Below are positions 8,801 through 17,525 of a stretch of DNA of 64,000 nt, one piece after another. The stretch is taken from positions 62,001 through 126,000 of the forward strand of contig NZ_ML119082.1 of assembly GCF_003789055.1 (NCBI RefSeq), read 5' to 3'. How positions within the stretch are numbered: position 1 is the stretch's first letter; each line of letters begins with the position of its first letter. A model generated the notes under the pieces. It saw only the letters and a program-made list of their open reading frames with translations, was not told where the DNA came from and searched no databases. A program made the translations under genes and the position numbers. Origin of the DNA: Histidinibacterium lentulum. GTDB lineage: Bacteria > Pseudomonadota > Alphaproteobacteria > Rhodobacterales > Rhodobacteraceae.

Positions 8801-9159
8801 ACCAGCGGGACGGGTACCTCGCGCGCAAGCCCGATGTCGAGGTGACCGAACCGCCCGGAGGCGAACGGCTCGCGCCTTCGGAGTTCGTCAGCAACGTGCA
8901 CCTTCGGCACCTGCCCTCGGCGCCGTCCCGGATGATCTACGACGTGCCCTACAAGCCGGTCGTCGCGCTCCGCGAGATCGATCTGGAGACGGGGATCGTC
9001 GCACCCGTCGCGACCTTCCCGAACCACGAACCGGCGCGCGGGATGTTCCGCTGCGACCTCCATCCGGTGCCCGACGACGACGGCCGCCGGATCGTCGTGA
9101 GTTCGCTCTCGGACGGCGCGCGGCAGGTCTATGTGCTCGACCGGGAGGACCCGGCATGA
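5812..9159 (+). CDS. sulfotransferase-glycosyltransferase-propeller fusion protein
   Basis: Predicted 1115-residue multidomain protein. Residues about 75-350 are a sulfotransferase: the PAPS 5'-phosphosulfate loop GFPRSGHS at 84-91 and the 3'-phosphate motif VRNPYDN near 197. Residues about 365-700 form a glycosyltransferase-like domain with SADVDELH (a DXD-type metal motif, near 461) and HVAHFKWH near 622. Residues about 720-1115 are a beta-rich domain with WSWQQGPMLQW, typical of a propeller-like fold. No signal peptide is seen. The start is uncertain: TTG at 5812 has GAAGG at good spacing, while ATG at 5875 has a weaker site. The next glycosyltransferase overlaps its stop (ATGA), so the two are coupled, probably in decorating a surface glycan. 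Confidence 0.8.
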   Translation: MSHGEVSTTSAPHSLLYRRRFMTVQRRVLRALESGRQHAVPRFEGQESHRHERRDLLHLAISAERAALTRGSWGKADTLVLFVGFPRSGHSLVGAALDSHPAAVVSHELDAFGLFQAGFSPRQIAALIRLYAEAFRDSGQVWNGQSYAVPDRPPKREARVLGDKKGDWMARRALSDPDLVARLRARLAPRRLAIVNVVRNPYDNIATMSLRKGGHYDRLRIRARAEGGPTDAAALFAADRDGRIPRQVLPEMVEDYAQLCRGIETVRDAVPPRDWAELRHEDLVADPEREFTRLFGFLGLDPAADPARRAAAIVSRESRPTRHVVDWTAEARDRVAALTEEHAFLAGYRFETPRARRAGPAPAPLGNVHLVTAVGVTGDLALLPHFLDHYTGLGIPAANIHAILNAPVASVPELDAARACLAGRGCADPAIWIGPYSSREMWQRRRALQGARTGAGDWLVSADVDELHVYPDGLSPVIDTMEAEAADVLQGPMIDRLAPHGRLAPVAATPGLFEQFPLEGDLMCQVSRRPELADHGGTVKVMLCSAAVLPGLGGHGIERPETVARAKALAAHEGPDPAAPGPSPDAGPARRLARLAAGDIRQLVPFLGDPRIKDPAFRLSFPVHVAHFKWHAGLPAELDRRRASGLQTAAAERYSDALQAMLYRDGGGPRVDLGLFAPLRPWHRTRLWHSHLAELQARASARVARRRRGPGPGAGTAVAEPGWRLRQLTFGSATGTGHFHSYYDIPVLDAAAARIAAVRCDTPARALTPDDKVAVGVIDAESGGFRPVAETQAWSWQQGPMLQWLRDGDTESLVWNDREGDRFVARIADPAGDSDAARVLDRPVYAIAPGGRVALSLNFSRLDRLRPGYGYAGGGAPGLEEAAPADDGIWSIDLGTGRSRLTLSLAEGVEVLNRVLTPDERRDHAEQRYLYWFNHCKIAPDGRRFTVKLRWRREDGPWTGLMGVSLTCGMDGRAPRVIARAASHVMWHDAGHLYFWNQRDGYLARKPDVEVTEPPGGERLAPSEFVSNVHLRHLPSAPSRMIYDVPYKPVVALREIDLETGIVAPVATFPNHEPARGMFRCDLHPVPDDDGRRIVVSSLSDGARQVYVLDREDPA

Positions 9160-10613
9160 GCGGCCCGCGCATCGTCATGACGCTTCTCGTGCGGGACGAG
9201 GTCGACATCGTCTTCGACACGCTCGCCTGGCATCTCGGTCAGGGTGTCGACCACGTCATCGCGACGGACAACGGGTCGAGCGACGGGACCACGGAGATCC
9301 TCGAGGATTTCGCCGCGGCGGGCGCGCTGACGCTGCTCCACGAGCCCTCGTCCGACTACCGGCAGGGGATCTGGCACACCCGGATGGCCGAGCTGGCCCG
9401 CGACAGGCACGGCGCCGACTGGGTGCTGCCGACCGATGCCGACGAGTTCTGGATGACGACCGGGGACCGACCGCTGCGCGCGGCGCTCGCGGCCATCCCG
9501 GCCGACGTCGATCTCGTCCGGTGCGGCCGCCGCAACCTGATGGGCTCGCGCGAGGACGTCGCGGCGATGGACTGGCCCGACGCCCTCGTCTGGCGCGCCG
9601 ATCCGGTGCTCGAGCTTGCCGAGCCGCGCAAGCTCGACCCGGCACCCCTCGATCCGCCGCTCCTCTACTACGGGCTTCCGTCGAAGCTGATCCTCAACCC
9701 CGCCCGGCTCGTGGAGATCGGACGCGGCGCCCACGAGGCGGATGTCGCAGGCGAGGCCCGCGGCATCCGGACCGACGAGATCGTTCTCTATCATGCGCCG
9801 TTCCGCGACCGGGCAGAGTTCGAGGCTTCCAACGCCCGGATCGCGGACGCCGTCGAGCGCGATCCGGCTGCAGGCCGCATGACCTCGTGGAAGTCGCGGC
9901 GCTGGCAGAAGATGAGCCCGGAAGAGGCCTTCGCCGAGGCGCTTCCGGATGCCGGGACGCTCTCCCGCGATATCCGGTCGGGGCGGGTCCGGCTCGATAC
10001 CCGCCTGCGGGACGCGGTGGCCGCCGGACGCGCCGGAAACGAGGGCCGGCTCGCGGTCTATGGCGTCGAGCGGCATCCGGAACCGCTGCGGCGCGATCCC
10101 CTGGCGCCGCCGGTGCCCGTTCTCGTCGCCGGAGGCGATGCAGGGGAGACCGCCGCCGTGGCGGAGCGCCTGCGGCGGCTCGGCTGCAGGCGGCCCCCGC
10201 CGGCCGACGGGTCCGATCCGGGGGTCCGCATCGCCGCGTTGCACCGGGCGCGGCTTGCCGCGCCGGACGACCCGGTGACGGCCCGGACGATCGCCGCGGA
10301 ACTGCGGTCGGTGCTCGAGCGCTACGGGTCGGGCGGACACGGCGCGCTGATCGCCGATCCCGGTCTCGGCGCGAACCTCGATCTGTGGCGAGCGCTGTCG
10401 GAGGCCGGCGACCTCGCGCCGGTCCTCGTCCGGCTGACGCCACGGGGCGCGCCGCAGGAGCTGGGCGACGAGACAGGCGGCTTGCCGACGCTCGCCATGA
10501 GCGCGGAGCGGCTGCTGGCCGCTTCCCCTGTGGCGCTGCACAGCGGGCTCGCCCGCCTCGGCCTGTGGCTGCCGCTCCATCTCGTCGCGGAGGACGCGGC
10601 GCCTCAGTCCTAG
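9156..10613 (+). CDS. glycosyltransferase family 2 protein with extra C-terminal domain
   Basis: Predicted 485-residue protein whose ATG overlaps the previous stop by 4 bases. Residues 1-280 are a GT-A fold of the Glyco_tranf_2_4 type: MTLLVRDEVDIV at the N-terminus, ATDNGSSDGT for nucleotide binding and LPTDADEFW carrying the metal-binding DAD. A C-terminal part (about 320-485) has no clear catalytic motif; its P-V-P-V-L-V-A-G-G start resembles a degraded nucleotide-binding fold. There is no membrane segment or signal. With its upstream partner it probably acts in the cytoplasm on a polysaccharide or glycolipid precursor. The acceptor cannot be read from sequence. Confidence 0.8.
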   Translation: MSGPRIVMTLLVRDEVDIVFDTLAWHLGQGVDHVIATDNGSSDGTTEILEDFAAAGALTLLHEPSSDYRQGIWHTRMAELARDRHGADWVLPTDADEFWMTTGDRPLRAALAAIPADVDLVRCGRRNLMGSREDVAAMDWPDALVWRADPVLELAEPRKLDPAPLDPPLLYYGLPSKLILNPARLVEIGRGAHEADVAGEARGIRTDEIVLYHAPFRDRAEFEASNARIADAVERDPAAGRMTSWKSRRWQKMSPEEAFAEALPDAGTLSRDIRSGRVRLDTRLRDAVAAGRAGNEGRLAVYGVERHPEPLRRDPLAPPVPVLVAGGDAGETAAVAERLRRLGCRRPPPADGSDPGVRIAALHRARLAAPDDPVTARTIAAELRSVLERYGSGGHGALIADPGLGANLDLWRALSEAGDLAPVLVRLTPRGAPQELGDETGGLPTLAMSAERLLAASPVALHSGLARLGLWLPLHLVAEDAAPQS

Positions 10614-10706
10614 CCCGCGCTTCCGGCAGGGCCGAGGCCGCACCCGGTGCGAGGCGGAACGGGAATTTTCTGGCAGGACCGGGTCGGTTGATGCTAGGCG
10701 CGTTTC

Positions 10707-11783
10707 ATGGACAGGCGGCAGTTTTTGGCTTTGGCGTGCGGCGCTCTGGTGACACCGGGCGGCAAGGCCATGGGCCAGACGGGCCCCGGGCCCGCGGCGC
10801 TCGACGCGGCCCGGACCTACCTCGAAGGGCGGACCGTCCGCGCCATCATCCCCTCGGCGGCCGGGTCGGGCACCGACCGCAGCTCGCGCCTCTTCATCTC
10901 CGCGCTGGAGCCGCTCCTGCCGCGCACGCGCTTCAGGGTCGAGAACAACGACCGGGCCGGCGGCCAGATCGGCGCCTCGGAACTCTGGCGCGGGCGCGCC
11001 GACGGCACGGTCATAGGCTTTCCGCGCAACAACCTCTTCTATGCCCAGTTGATGGAGCGCGACACGCTCGATTTCAGCTTCTCCGACTTCACCTTCTTCG
11101 GCTCCGTGACCCGCGGGCACCGGGTCCTCGTCCTCGGAACCGGGAGCAGCATCGACGGGGTGGAGGAGATTCTCGCAGGCCGCAGGATCGTCCTCAAGTC
11201 GGCGGATTCCGTCACGTCCAGCCACTTCGTCGAGGCCATGCTGATGAATGCGCTGAGCGGCAGCCGGATCCGGCCGGTGCCCGGTTTCTCCGGCGGATCG
11301 CGGAACATGGCGGTGATCTCCGGCGAGGTCGATTGCCAGATCGGCTCGATAGAGGCCGTGCAGCCGATCGTCGAATCGGGCGCCGGGCGGATCGTGTTCC
11401 GCCTGACTTCCGATCCGCTGCCCGAGGGCCTGCCCGAGGTCCCGCGCCTTGCCGATCACCTGCGCGATCCCGGTCTCGAGTGGGCCGTCGGCATCATAGA
11501 TGCCGCGGCCGATCTCGGCCGCCCGTTCGCCGGGCCGCCCGGCATGGCGCCCGAGGTGGCGGCGCACTGGACGGCCCTCTTCGAGGCCGTGGTGGGCGAC
11601 GCGGGGTTCAGGGAAAAGGCCTTCGCGGAAGAAGGCGTGGTCATCGACCCCGCCCCGGCCGGCGCGATCGCCGCCCGCCTCGGCCGGCTCTCGAGCCTCG
11701 GCGACGGCCTTCGGGACGAGGTGGACGCGCTGCTCGGATGCGGCAGGCTGCTGGCCGAGAGCACAGAAGGAACCTGCGGCTAG
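10707..11783 (+). CDS. TctC-like tricarboxylate-type binding protein with Tat-like signal
   Basis: Predicted 358-residue periplasmic solute-binding protein of the tripartite tricarboxylate transporter (TTT) class. The N-terminus MDRRQFLALACGAL has a twin-arginine pattern followed by a short hydrophobic region, so export by Tat is likely. The mature part has TVRAIIPSAAGSGTDRSSR, the usual start of the family, but is diverged from typical TctC in the middle. The gene lies 43 bases upstream of a TctA-like membrane component and must work with it. The ligand is unknown; the family takes carboxylates and other small acids. Confidence 0.78.
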   Translation: MDRRQFLALACGALVTPGGKAMGQTGPGPAALDAARTYLEGRTVRAIIPSAAGSGTDRSSRLFISALEPLLPRTRFRVENNDRAGGQIGASELWRGRADGTVIGFPRNNLFYAQLMERDTLDFSFSDFTFFGSVTRGHRVLVLGTGSSIDGVEEILAGRRIVLKSADSVTSSHFVEAMLMNALSGSRIRPVPGFSGGSRNMAVISGEVDCQIGSIEAVQPIVESGAGRIVFRLTSDPLPEGLPEVPRLADHLRDPGLEWAVGIIDAAADLGRPFAGPPGMAPEVAAHWTALFEAVVGDAGFREKAFAEEGVVIDPAPAGAIAARLGRLSSLGDGLRDEVDALLGCGRLLAESTEGTCG

Positions 11784-11825
11784 CGGGCCCGACCACCGCG
11801 CGTCCGGCCGCCCGAACACATCGCG

Positions 11826-13775
11826 ATGGCTGGCATTCCCGACGCATTCCTTCCCGCGATCGAATTCGGCCCGGTGCTCCTGGCGGGGCTCCTCTTCGGT
11901 CTGGTCGGAGGGCTGATTCCCGGCATCAGCGGCCGCATCGGCCTGCTGATCGCCCTCCCCGTCGCGCTCTGGTTCGAACCGGCCTCCGCAGCGGTGTTCC
12001 TCATCGCCATGCATGCGGTCGTCCACACCACCGGGTCCGTTCCGGCGGTTCTCATGGGCCTTCCGACCTCCAGTTCCGAGGCGGCGACGGTCATCGACGG
12101 CTGGCCGATGATGCAGAAGGGCCGTGGCGGCGAGGCCGTCGGCGCGATCCTGGCGGCCTCGCTCGCGGGGGGCGTCCTGGGCGCGATCGCCCTGCTCGCG
12201 CTGGCCCCGCTCGGCGGCCTCATCGCCCGGCAGTTCACCTCCGCCGAAGTGGCGGCGCTCTCGGCTTCGGGCCTCGTCGCCATTGCGGCGCTGTCGGGCA
12301 GGAGCTTCGCGCTGGGGCTCGTGGTCGCCGCGCTGGGTCTGCTTGCGGCGACCGTGGGCGTGGACGATCATACCGCGGCCCGGCGCTTCACGCTCGGCTC
12401 GCTCGAACTCTGGGACGGCCTGAACATCGCCGCGGTGGTCGCCGGGCTCTTCGTGGTGCCGGAGATGCTGCGCGGGGACGGATCGGACATCGCCACCCGC
12501 AGCGGCGGCACGCCCCGCGCGGAGCGGCCGCGGGTCCGGATGGCGGACGTCCTCGCCGGGTGCAGGGAGACGGTCCGCAACGGATGGCTCACCCTGCGGT
12601 CGGCCGTGCTCGGCATCGTCGTGGGGTTCGTGCCGGGCCTCGGGGCGAGCGTGGCGGTGTGGCTCGCCTACGGCCACGCCAGCGCCTCGACCCGCTCCCG
12701 GATCCCCTTCGGAGAAGGCGCGGTCGAGGGCGTCATCGCGCCGGAGGCCGCCAACAATTCCAAGGAGGGCGGGGCGATGCTGCCCACGCTCCTCTTCGCG
12801 GTTCCGGGGACGACGAGCATGGCCATCCTTCTCGGCGCCTTCGCCCTGATCGGGATCGAGGTCGGGCCGGGCATGGCGGCACGGGATCCCTGGATCATCG
12901 AGACCGCCGGCTGGGTGATCCTGATCGCAAACCTGCTCGCCTTTCCGCTCTGCCTGCTCATCGCGCCCTTCGTGACCCATCTTGCGACGCTGCACCGGGC
13001 GCTGGTCATCCCTTTCGCCCTGATGGCGGCGACGGTCGCGGCTCTCGCGCTCTCGGGCAGCGCCGAAACGCTCGTCCAGATCGTCGTCTTCGGGCTGCTG
13101 GGCACCGCCCTCGCCCGGCTGAACTGGCCGCGCGCGCCCTTCGTGCTTGGCTTCGTGATCGGACCGATCCTCGAGGGCGCCCTGTCGCGCACGATGCTTA
13201 CCGTGGGCGTCGAGGCGCTCTGGCGGCCCATGGTTCTTGTCATCCTCGGGCTGACGGTCGCGGCTGCCGTCCTTCCCCATCTGCGTCCGGGACGGCGCGG
13301 GGCGCGCCGCGGCGAGTCGCGGGCGGCGGCCGGGCCGGAGGGGGCGGACCCGTCCGCCAACCGCGCCTTCTTCGTCTTTCTGATCGCCCTCTTTCTGGCG
13401 GCGCTGGCCATGGGCTCCCGCTTCCCGGGACAGGCGGCCACGATGCCCCTGCTGGCCGCGGCCGTGGGGCTCGTCGCGACCCTTGCCGCCATGGCGACGG
13501 TCCGGCGCCAGCGACGGCTGACGGGGTCGGGCCTGCCGCACCGGGCGCTGGTCTATGGCGCCTATCTCGCCGCGATCTGGCTCGTCGGCCCGCCCCTCGC
13601 CTCGGCCGCCTATGCGATCGCCGCCTACAGCCTGTTCACCCCCCTCCGGCGTCGGTGGCTTCTGCCGGCCGGCCTCGGGTTCGCCGCTTTCGCCGGCTTC
13701 CTGGCCGGCGAGGCGCCCGGCCTCTGGCGCCCCCTGACCCTGCTCAGCGACCTTTACTTTCTCTGGCTTTCATGA
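11826..13775 (+). CDS. TctA-type transporter with fused TctB-like C-terminus
   Basis: Predicted 649-residue integral membrane protein. Residues 1-490 match TctA: GGLIPGISGRIGLL and HTTGSVPAVLMGLPTSSSEAA near the N-terminus and a second inverted copy with FVPGLGASVAVWLAYG near residue 262, the pseudo-symmetric glycine-rich loops of the family. After an Arg-rich linker (about 490-510) the C-terminal 140 residues contain four hydrophobic segments in the arrangement of the small TctB subunit, and no separate tctB is nearby. Large TTT subunits are normally about 500 residues, so the fusion explains the extra length. It overlaps the convergent ATP-grasp gene by 32 bases. Confidence 0.8.
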   Translation: MAGIPDAFLPAIEFGPVLLAGLLFGLVGGLIPGISGRIGLLIALPVALWFEPASAAVFLIAMHAVVHTTGSVPAVLMGLPTSSSEAATVIDGWPMMQKGRGGEAVGAILAASLAGGVLGAIALLALAPLGGLIARQFTSAEVAALSASGLVAIAALSGRSFALGLVVAALGLLAATVGVDDHTAARRFTLGSLELWDGLNIAAVVAGLFVVPEMLRGDGSDIATRSGGTPRAERPRVRMADVLAGCRETVRNGWLTLRSAVLGIVVGFVPGLGASVAVWLAYGHASASTRSRIPFGEGAVEGVIAPEAANNSKEGGAMLPTLLFAVPGTTSMAILLGAFALIGIEVGPGMAARDPWIIETAGWVILIANLLAFPLCLLIAPFVTHLATLHRALVIPFALMAATVAALALSGSAETLVQIVVFGLLGTALARLNWPRAPFVLGFVIGPILEGALSRTMLTVGVEALWRPMVLVILGLTVAAAVLPHLRPGRRGARRGESRAAAGPEGADPSANRAFFVFLIALFLAALAMGSRFPGQAATMPLLAAAVGLVATLAAMATVRRQRRLTGSGLPHRALVYGAYLAAIWLVGPPLASAAYAIAAYSLFTPLRRRWLLPAGLGFAAFAGFLAGEAPGLWRPLTLLSDLYFLWLS

Positions 13776-14793
13776 CGCGGGCCACGCGCTCCGCGACGCG
13801 CCTGGCCAGCGGATACCCCCAGAGCGCGCGACCGATGTCCTGGAACGGCGCCGGCGGGCACAGGTCATGGCTGAAGCGCCTCGGAAGGCGGATCTCTATC
13901 GGGTTGTCCTTCGCCAGCGGGGTGTCGACCGCGGACAGCGCGTCGATCAGCCGGCCGCGGACGATGGACCGGCGATCCTGGCGCGCGTCCTGACGGTCGG
14001 GGCCGGGAAAGGACGGGTTGGAATTGATCTCGAAGACGACGATCCGCCCGCCGAGCACCGCATAGTCGATCCGCCCGAAATCCGCCCCGCCCAGGTCCAT
14101 GATGCCGAGGAGCGCCTCCCGGTGCGGGTTGTCGCGGACATAGGCCTCCTCCTCCGCGACATGCGCCGGCGTCACCTGCTTGAACCGGCTCTTCACGATC
14201 CAGTCCCGCGAGATCTGGATGTGCTGCGGGAGGATCTGCGCGCCGACCCGGAACGCCCCGTACTTGCGGTAGAGACCCTCAGCGTCGCGGCAGTCGCAGT
14301 ATTCCACCGCGAGCCTGCCGCGGAGGGGGATGCCCCGGTCCCGCAGCCCCGCAATGCTCGCGTGGAGCTCGTCGGGGGTCTGCAGGAGCCCCGTCTCGGG
14401 CCCCCGCGCGTCGCCCTCGCGTCGCAGGAAGACGGGAAACCTGAGTTCGGGAAGCGGCAGGTCCAGCCGCGCGGAGCGGAACGGGTTCAGGCCCCTGCTC
14501 CAGAGCAACTCGAGCAGCTCGTGGCGCTGCAGGAAGCGGGCGGGATGATTGAGGACCCGGGCGTCGGGATGCGTCTCGTGCAGCGACTGGGCGACGGAGG
14601 CGGCGATCTCGAGCTCGAACGGCGACAGCCTGTCGAAATCGGTGAAGATCATGTGCGACGGGGAAAGCTCCCGCGTCGCGAACAGCTCCTCGTAGGTGAG
14701 GATCTGCAGCATCCCGCGCTTGTCCGGAGGCAGCGTCGTCAGGAAGCGGTCCATCGTGTATCGGTGCCAGGCCCGGCAGATGTAACGGATCAC
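13744..14793 (-). CDS. ATP-grasp-fold protein of unknown specificity
   Basis: Predicted 349-residue protein starting at GTG, which overlaps the upstream methyltransferase TGA as GTGA. The C-terminal half shows the ATP-grasp metal site: DFGRIDYAVL then VVFEINSNPSFPG, with the Asp, Glu and Asn that bind magnesium near residues 265-285. The N-terminal part (ILTYEELFATRELSPSHMIFTDFDRLSP) is typical of stand-alone ATP-grasp proteins of unknown substrate. Members of the fold join a carboxylate to an amine or thiol using ATP. Coupling with a methyltransferase suggests joint modification of one small molecule or peptide. The 3' end overlaps the convergent transporter gene. Confidence 0.75.
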   Translation of the reverse strand: MIRYICRAWHRYTMDRFLTTLPPDKRGMLQILTYEELFATRELSPSHMIFTDFDRLSPFELEIAASVAQSLHETHPDARVLNHPARFLQRHELLELLWSRGLNPFRSARLDLPLPELRFPVFLRREGDARGPETGLLQTPDELHASIAGLRDRGIPLRGRLAVEYCDCRDAEGLYRKYGAFRVGAQILPQHIQISRDWIVKSRFKQVTPAHVAEEEAYVRDNPHREALLGIMDLGGADFGRIDYAVLGGRIVVFEINSNPSFPGPDRQDARQDRRSIVRGRLIDALSAVDTPLAKDNPIEIRLPRRFSHDLCPPAPFQDIGRALWGYPLARRVAERVARVMKARESKGR

Positions 14794-15626
14794 CCGGTCC
14801 GGCCCTTCCGCGCCACGACGAGCGCCCCCGACCCGTCCCGGCTCACGGGTGCCCCGTCCCGGCCGAAGCCGCTGCCCCGCCGGAGATCCCGCATCGTCTC
14901 CAGCTCGAGCCCCGCCTCCGCGAGCCACCGGCACAGCCCCTCGCGGTCCGGAAAGGGGCTGGCGCGGCGCGACCGTTGCCGCGCGTAGTCGTCAAGAAGA
15001 ACGCCGAACGCCGCCTCGCTCTCCGGAAGCGCGATCGACGCCGCCGCGAAGCGTGAGAGGGAATGACGGCCGAAGGTATCGGCGTCGAAGGACGGTGCCG
15101 CGCGTCCGAGTCCCGTCGTCAGGACGAGACGCCCGCCCGGCAACAGGCTCTCGCCCAGCGCCGCCCCCGCCGCGGCGAGGTCGGAGGCCGGAAGGAAGGA
15201 GAGCACGGAATGGGCCACGATCAGATCGGCATCGGGCGCTTCGGGCGCGACGCAGATCGACCCGCGGCGCGTGGTCAGGCCGCCCCGGGCCCGCCCGTGC
15301 AGCAGCGTTTCGCACTGCAGGAGGGGCGTCGCGCATAGGTCCATCACCGTGAGGGCGATCGCCCTCTCCCCGGCGATCTCCAGCACGCAATCCGCAAGCC
15401 CGGCATCCGCGCTTCCGGCCAGCAGGACCCGGGCGCCGTCGAAGAGCAGCGGATCGAGAACTGCCTCGAGGACGGGCCGGTCCGCGTCGACGCCGCGGGG
15501 CGGGTCGAGCAGCCGCAGGTAGGGCCAGACGGCATGATAGGACAGGCAGGCTCCGCAATGGGATCGCGCCAGGACGTGCCCGACCCCGGCCGCCATCGCC
15601 GATCGGGTCCTGAGTGTCTCGACCAA
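14790..15626 (-). CDS. class I SAM-dependent methyltransferase-like protein
   Basis: Predicted 278-residue protein. The central part looks like a Rossmann-type methyltransferase: [13 protein letters not shown] corresponds to motif [13 protein letters not shown] to the acidic strand-2 end, [13 protein letters not shown] to motif IV and [14 protein letters not shown] to the following strand. The N-terminal HCGACLSYH could bind a metal. The start is TTG at 15626 with AGGAG 11 bases away; an in-frame ATG at 15596 is an alternative that would still keep all motifs. It is followed by a coupled ATP-grasp gene. The glycine loop is atypical, so activity is likely but not certain. Confidence 0.65.
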   Translation of the reverse strand: MVETLRTRSAMAAGVGHVLARSHCGACLSYHAVWPYLRLLDPPRGVDADRPVLEAVLDPLLFDGARVLLAGSADAGLADCVLEIAGERAIALTVMDLCATPLLQCETLLHGRARGGLTTRRGSICVAPEAPDADLIVAHSVLSFLPASDLAAAGAALGESLLPGGRLVLTTGLGRAAPSFDADTFGRHSLSRFAAASIALPESEAAFGVLLDDYARQRSRRASPFPDREGLCRWLAEAGLELETMRDLRRGSGFGRDGAPVSRDGSGALVVARKGRTG

Positions 15627-15802
15627 GGTCGCCCGCGCTCCTCTTGTCTGCCGGACGAAACCTAGTCCCGGGACAGTCGCCGACGCAATCGGGAGAAGGA
15701 GCGATTCCGCATGTCCTTGCCAACCCCTTCCGTGCGCCCGCGACCGGCTGGCCCTCGATGGGCCGAGGCGCTAGAGAAACGGCGACGCAGTACAGGACGA
15801 CC

Positions 15803-17515
15803 ATGGCCCGCCACCTGATCACCTCCGCGATTCCCTATATCAACGGGATCAAGCACCTCGGGAACCTCGTGGGCAGCCAGCTGCCCGCGGATGTCTACGC
15901 GCGCTACCTGCGCGCACGCGGCCATGAGGTGCTGTTTCTTTGCGCCACGGACGAACACGGCACGCCCGCCGAACTCGCCGCCGCCAAGGCGGGAAAGCCC
16001 GTGGCCGAGTACTGCGCCGAGATGTGGGCCGTCCAGCGCGACCTCGCCGAGGGGTTCGGGCTCTCGTTCGACCATTTCGGGCGGTCCTCCTCGCCCCAGA
16101 ACCACCGGCTCACGCAGCATTTCGCGGGGGTTCTGGCGGACAACGGCCTGATCCGCGAGGTGACGGAAAAACAGATGTACTCGCCCGCCGACGGCCGCTT
16201 CCTGCCCGACCGGTACATCGAGGGCACCTGTCCCAACTGCGGCTTCGACAGCGCCCGCGGCGACCAGTGCGACAACTGCACGAAACAGCTCGACCCGGTG
16301 GACCTGATCGACCCGCGCTCGACCATCTCGGGCTCCACGGAACTCGAACTTCGCGAGACGACCCATCTCTACCTGCGCCAGTCCGCCATGCGCGACCGGC
16401 TCGAGAAGTGGATCGACACGCGCGAGGGCTGGCCGGTGCTGACCACCTCCATCGCCAAGAAATGGCTGACGGATGGCGACGGGCTTCAGGACCGGGGGAT
16501 CACCCGCGATCTCGACTGGGGCATCCCGGTGAAGCGCGGGACCGAGGACTGGCCCGGGATGGAGGGCAAGGTCTTCTACGTCTGGTTCGACGCGCCCGTC
16601 GAATACATCGCCTGCGCGCAGGAATGGGTGGACACGGGCAAGGGCGACGACTGGGAACGCTGGTGGCGCACCGACAAGGGGGCCGCGGACGTGCGCTACA
16701 CGCAGTTCATGGGCAAGGACAACGTGCCCTTCCACACCCTCAGCTTTCCCGCCACGATCCTCGGATCGGGCGAGCCGTGGAAACTCGTCGACTACATCAA
16801 GTCGTTCAATTACCTCAACTACGACGGCGGCCAGTTCTCCACGTCGCGCGGGCGCGGGGTGTTCATGGACCAGGCCCTGGCGCTCCTGCCCGCCGATTAC
16901 TGGCGCTGGTGGCTCCTGTCCCATGTCCCCGAGACCTCGGACGCCGAATTCACCTGGGAGAGCTTCCAGTCCGGCGTGAACAAGGACCTCGCCGACGTGC
17001 TGGGCAATTTCGTCAGCCGGGTGACGAAGTTCTGCCGCTCGAAATTCGGCGACACCCTTCCCGAGGGCGGCGAGGACATTCCTGTCGAGGCCGACGCGCT
17101 GGCCGAGTTCGAGGCGAAGCTGCGCGCCTATGAGGCCGCCATGGAGGCGGTGGAGATCCGCCGCGCCGCGACCGCGCTTCGGGCGCTCTGGGTCTGGGGC
17201 AACGAATACCTCCAGTCCGCGGCGCCGTGGTCCACGATCAAGGAGGACGAGGCGAAGGCCGCCGGCCAGATCCGCTTCGCGCTGAACCTGATCCGGGTCT
17301 ACGCGGTGCTGTCGACGCCCTTCATTCCGATGACCTCGGCACGGATGCTCTCGGCGCTGAACACGCTCGACACGGACTGGCCCGACAATCTCTCCGCGGC
17401 CCTGACCGCTCTGCCCGCGGGCCATGCCTTCTCCGTGCCCGACAACCTGTTCCGCAAGATCACCGACGAGGAGCGGGAGGACTGGCAGGCGCGCTTCGCC
17501 GGCACGAGGGACTGA
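15803..17515 (+). CDS. metG: methionyl-tRNA synthetase
   Basis: Predicted 570-residue class I synthetase that charges initiator and elongator tRNA-Met. The HIGH-type motif reads [10 protein letters not shown] near residue 12, and the KMSKS-type motif reads FSTSRG near residue 346. A zinc knuckle CPNC...CDNC lies near residues 142-160 in the connective domain. The ATG at 15803 with AGGA 8 bases upstream gives the family N-terminus [14 protein letters not shown]; longer in-frame extension is non-coding. There is no C-terminal dimerisation domain. Convergent with the AI-2E family gene, 10 bases apart. Confidence 0.95.
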   Translation: MARHLITSAIPYINGIKHLGNLVGSQLPADVYARYLRARGHEVLFLCATDEHGTPAELAAAKAGKPVAEYCAEMWAVQRDLAEGFGLSFDHFGRSSSPQNHRLTQHFAGVLADNGLIREVTEKQMYSPADGRFLPDRYIEGTCPNCGFDSARGDQCDNCTKQLDPVDLIDPRSTISGSTELELRETTHLYLRQSAMRDRLEKWIDTREGWPVLTTSIAKKWLTDGDGLQDRGITRDLDWGIPVKRGTEDWPGMEGKVFYVWFDAPVEYIACAQEWVDTGKGDDWERWWRTDKGAADVRYTQFMGKDNVPFHTLSFPATILGSGEPWKLVDYIKSFNYLNYDGGQFSTSRGRGVFMDQALALLPADYWRWWLLSHVPETSDAEFTWESFQSGVNKDLADVLGNFVSRVTKFCRSKFGDTLPEGGEDIPVEADALAEFEAKLRAYEAAMEAVEIRRAATALRALWVWGNEYLQSAAPWSTIKEDEAKAAGQIRFALNLIRVYAVLSTPFIPMTSARMLSALNTLDTDWPDNLSAALTALPAGHAFSVPDNLFRKITDEEREDWQARFAGTRD

Positions 17516-17525
17516 CGGCGCGCGC

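Noticed and set aside
9129-13541. A 1470-codon open frame on the minus strand
   Set aside because: It runs opposite to four well-supported genes and its translation is Arg/Gly/His-rich without any fold-like pattern; a by-product of high GC.
9131-13993. A 1620-codon open frame on the plus strand
   Set aside because: It is out of frame with the glycosyltransferase and TTT genes it covers and has the Arg/Pro/Gly composition of a shadow frame.
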